Source: Chrysomallon squamiferum
Lineage: Eukaryota > Mollusca > Gastropoda > Neomphalida > Peltospiridae
Direction of reading: 5' to 3'
Assembly (NCBI GenBank): GCA_012295275.1
Contig: CM022678.1
Location: 1,472,686-1,486,685, forward strand
DNA: 14,000 nt
The notes below the pieces were generated by a model. It was given only the letters and a program-made list of their open reading frames with translations, had not been told where the DNA came from and did not search any database. This document shows positions 13,880-14,000 of the stretch, in pieces. How positions within the stretch are numbered: position 1 is the first letter of the stretch; each line of letters starts with the position of its first letter. The position numbers were made by a program, and so were the translations under genes.

Positions 13880-13965
13880 TAACAATAATAATAATAATAG
13901 TAATAATAATAATAATAATGGAAATTAATGATCATAATAATAATAATAATAACAATCGTATAATA
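13757..13965. repeat. (AAT)n/(AAC)n microsatellite
   Basis: A long AAT array has AAC units at both ends (about 13786-13800 and 13875-13887) and a nearly perfect core (about 13804-13874). A second short AAT tract follows at about 13935-13952. The poly-Asn frame across it is an artefact. Confidence 0.95.
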
Positions 13966-14000
13966 AAAATATTTTTAAATATTTCTACCTGCATTAAAAA

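Noticed and set aside
13737-13928. Poly-Asn frame
   Set aside because: It is an AAT/AAC microsatellite in frame.
1-14000. tRNA, rRNA or snRNA genes
   Set aside because: I looked for canonical T-loop/B-box words and conserved rRNA words. Only a lone B-box-like GATCAAATC near 1334 appeared, without an A box or cloverleaf.
1-14000. AATAAA polyadenylation signals
   Set aside because: They are present dozens of times because of AAAT and AAT repeats, so they carry no information here.
1-14000. Telomeric repeats (TTAGGG type)
   Set aside because: No tandem run of a telomere unit occurs on either strand.

Overview
This window looks like gene-poor, strongly AT-rich intergenic (or deep intronic) DNA from an animal nuclear genome. 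I found no protein-coding gene, no convincing exon and no canonical RNA gene. The very high load of microsatellites (AAT/ATA, AGT, GT/CA, GA, TA, AAAT), the compound AAT-to-AGT tracts and the minisatellites are what I would expect of a mollusc or related lophotrochozoan. A cephalopod or gastropod is my first guess. That is inference from style only; no gene confirms it. Nothing points to a bacterium, phage or virus.

Layout. 1-1300: AT-rich single-copy sequence with a 61-nt folding hairpin (67-127), an AAT/GAT compound microsatellite (391-641), a more GC-balanced island (785-960) and an A22 tract. 1304-2735: a short retroposon-like segment with ATA tails, then long AAT and AGT arrays. 2933-3545: the only G-rich stretch, strongly strand-biased, ending in an 18-bp GGGTGGG minisatellite. 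3546-4364: another compound microsatellite, then single-copy DNA holding a near-perfect X-box-like palindrome. 4365-6610: the dominant feature, a roughly 70-copy 32-bp tandem satellite.

6611-7340: single-copy DNA with a TATA-like site, a CA-rich tract and a dense cluster of CAGGT/ACCTG motifs, many as inverted pairs. 7285-8352: AGT-rich degenerate repeat, small hairpins, a 40-bp minisatellite and a 31-bp minisatellite. 8353-9460: a candidate non-coding exon with duplicated GA tracts ending at a consensus donor, then a single-copy block (9181-9345) that resembles a conserved non-coding element. 9464-10187: AAAT blocks and a 349-bp GT tract. 10188-12300: mostly single-copy AT-rich DNA with candidate transcription-factor motif groups, including two related groups of nuclear-receptor-type half-sites. 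12316-14000: a decayed ~112-bp repeat with a T29 run, CA-rich and A-rich DNA and a final AAT/AAC array.

No genes can be shown to work together here. If the window has a function, it is regulatory or structural: the 32-bp satellite carries a canonical WGATAR site in most units, and the single-copy islands between repeats carry motif clusters (CAGGT pairs, an X-box, TGACCT half-sites, inverted GATA pairs) that could be enhancer fragments. All motif calls are by eye and unproven. Copy counts are approximate unless stated as exact.
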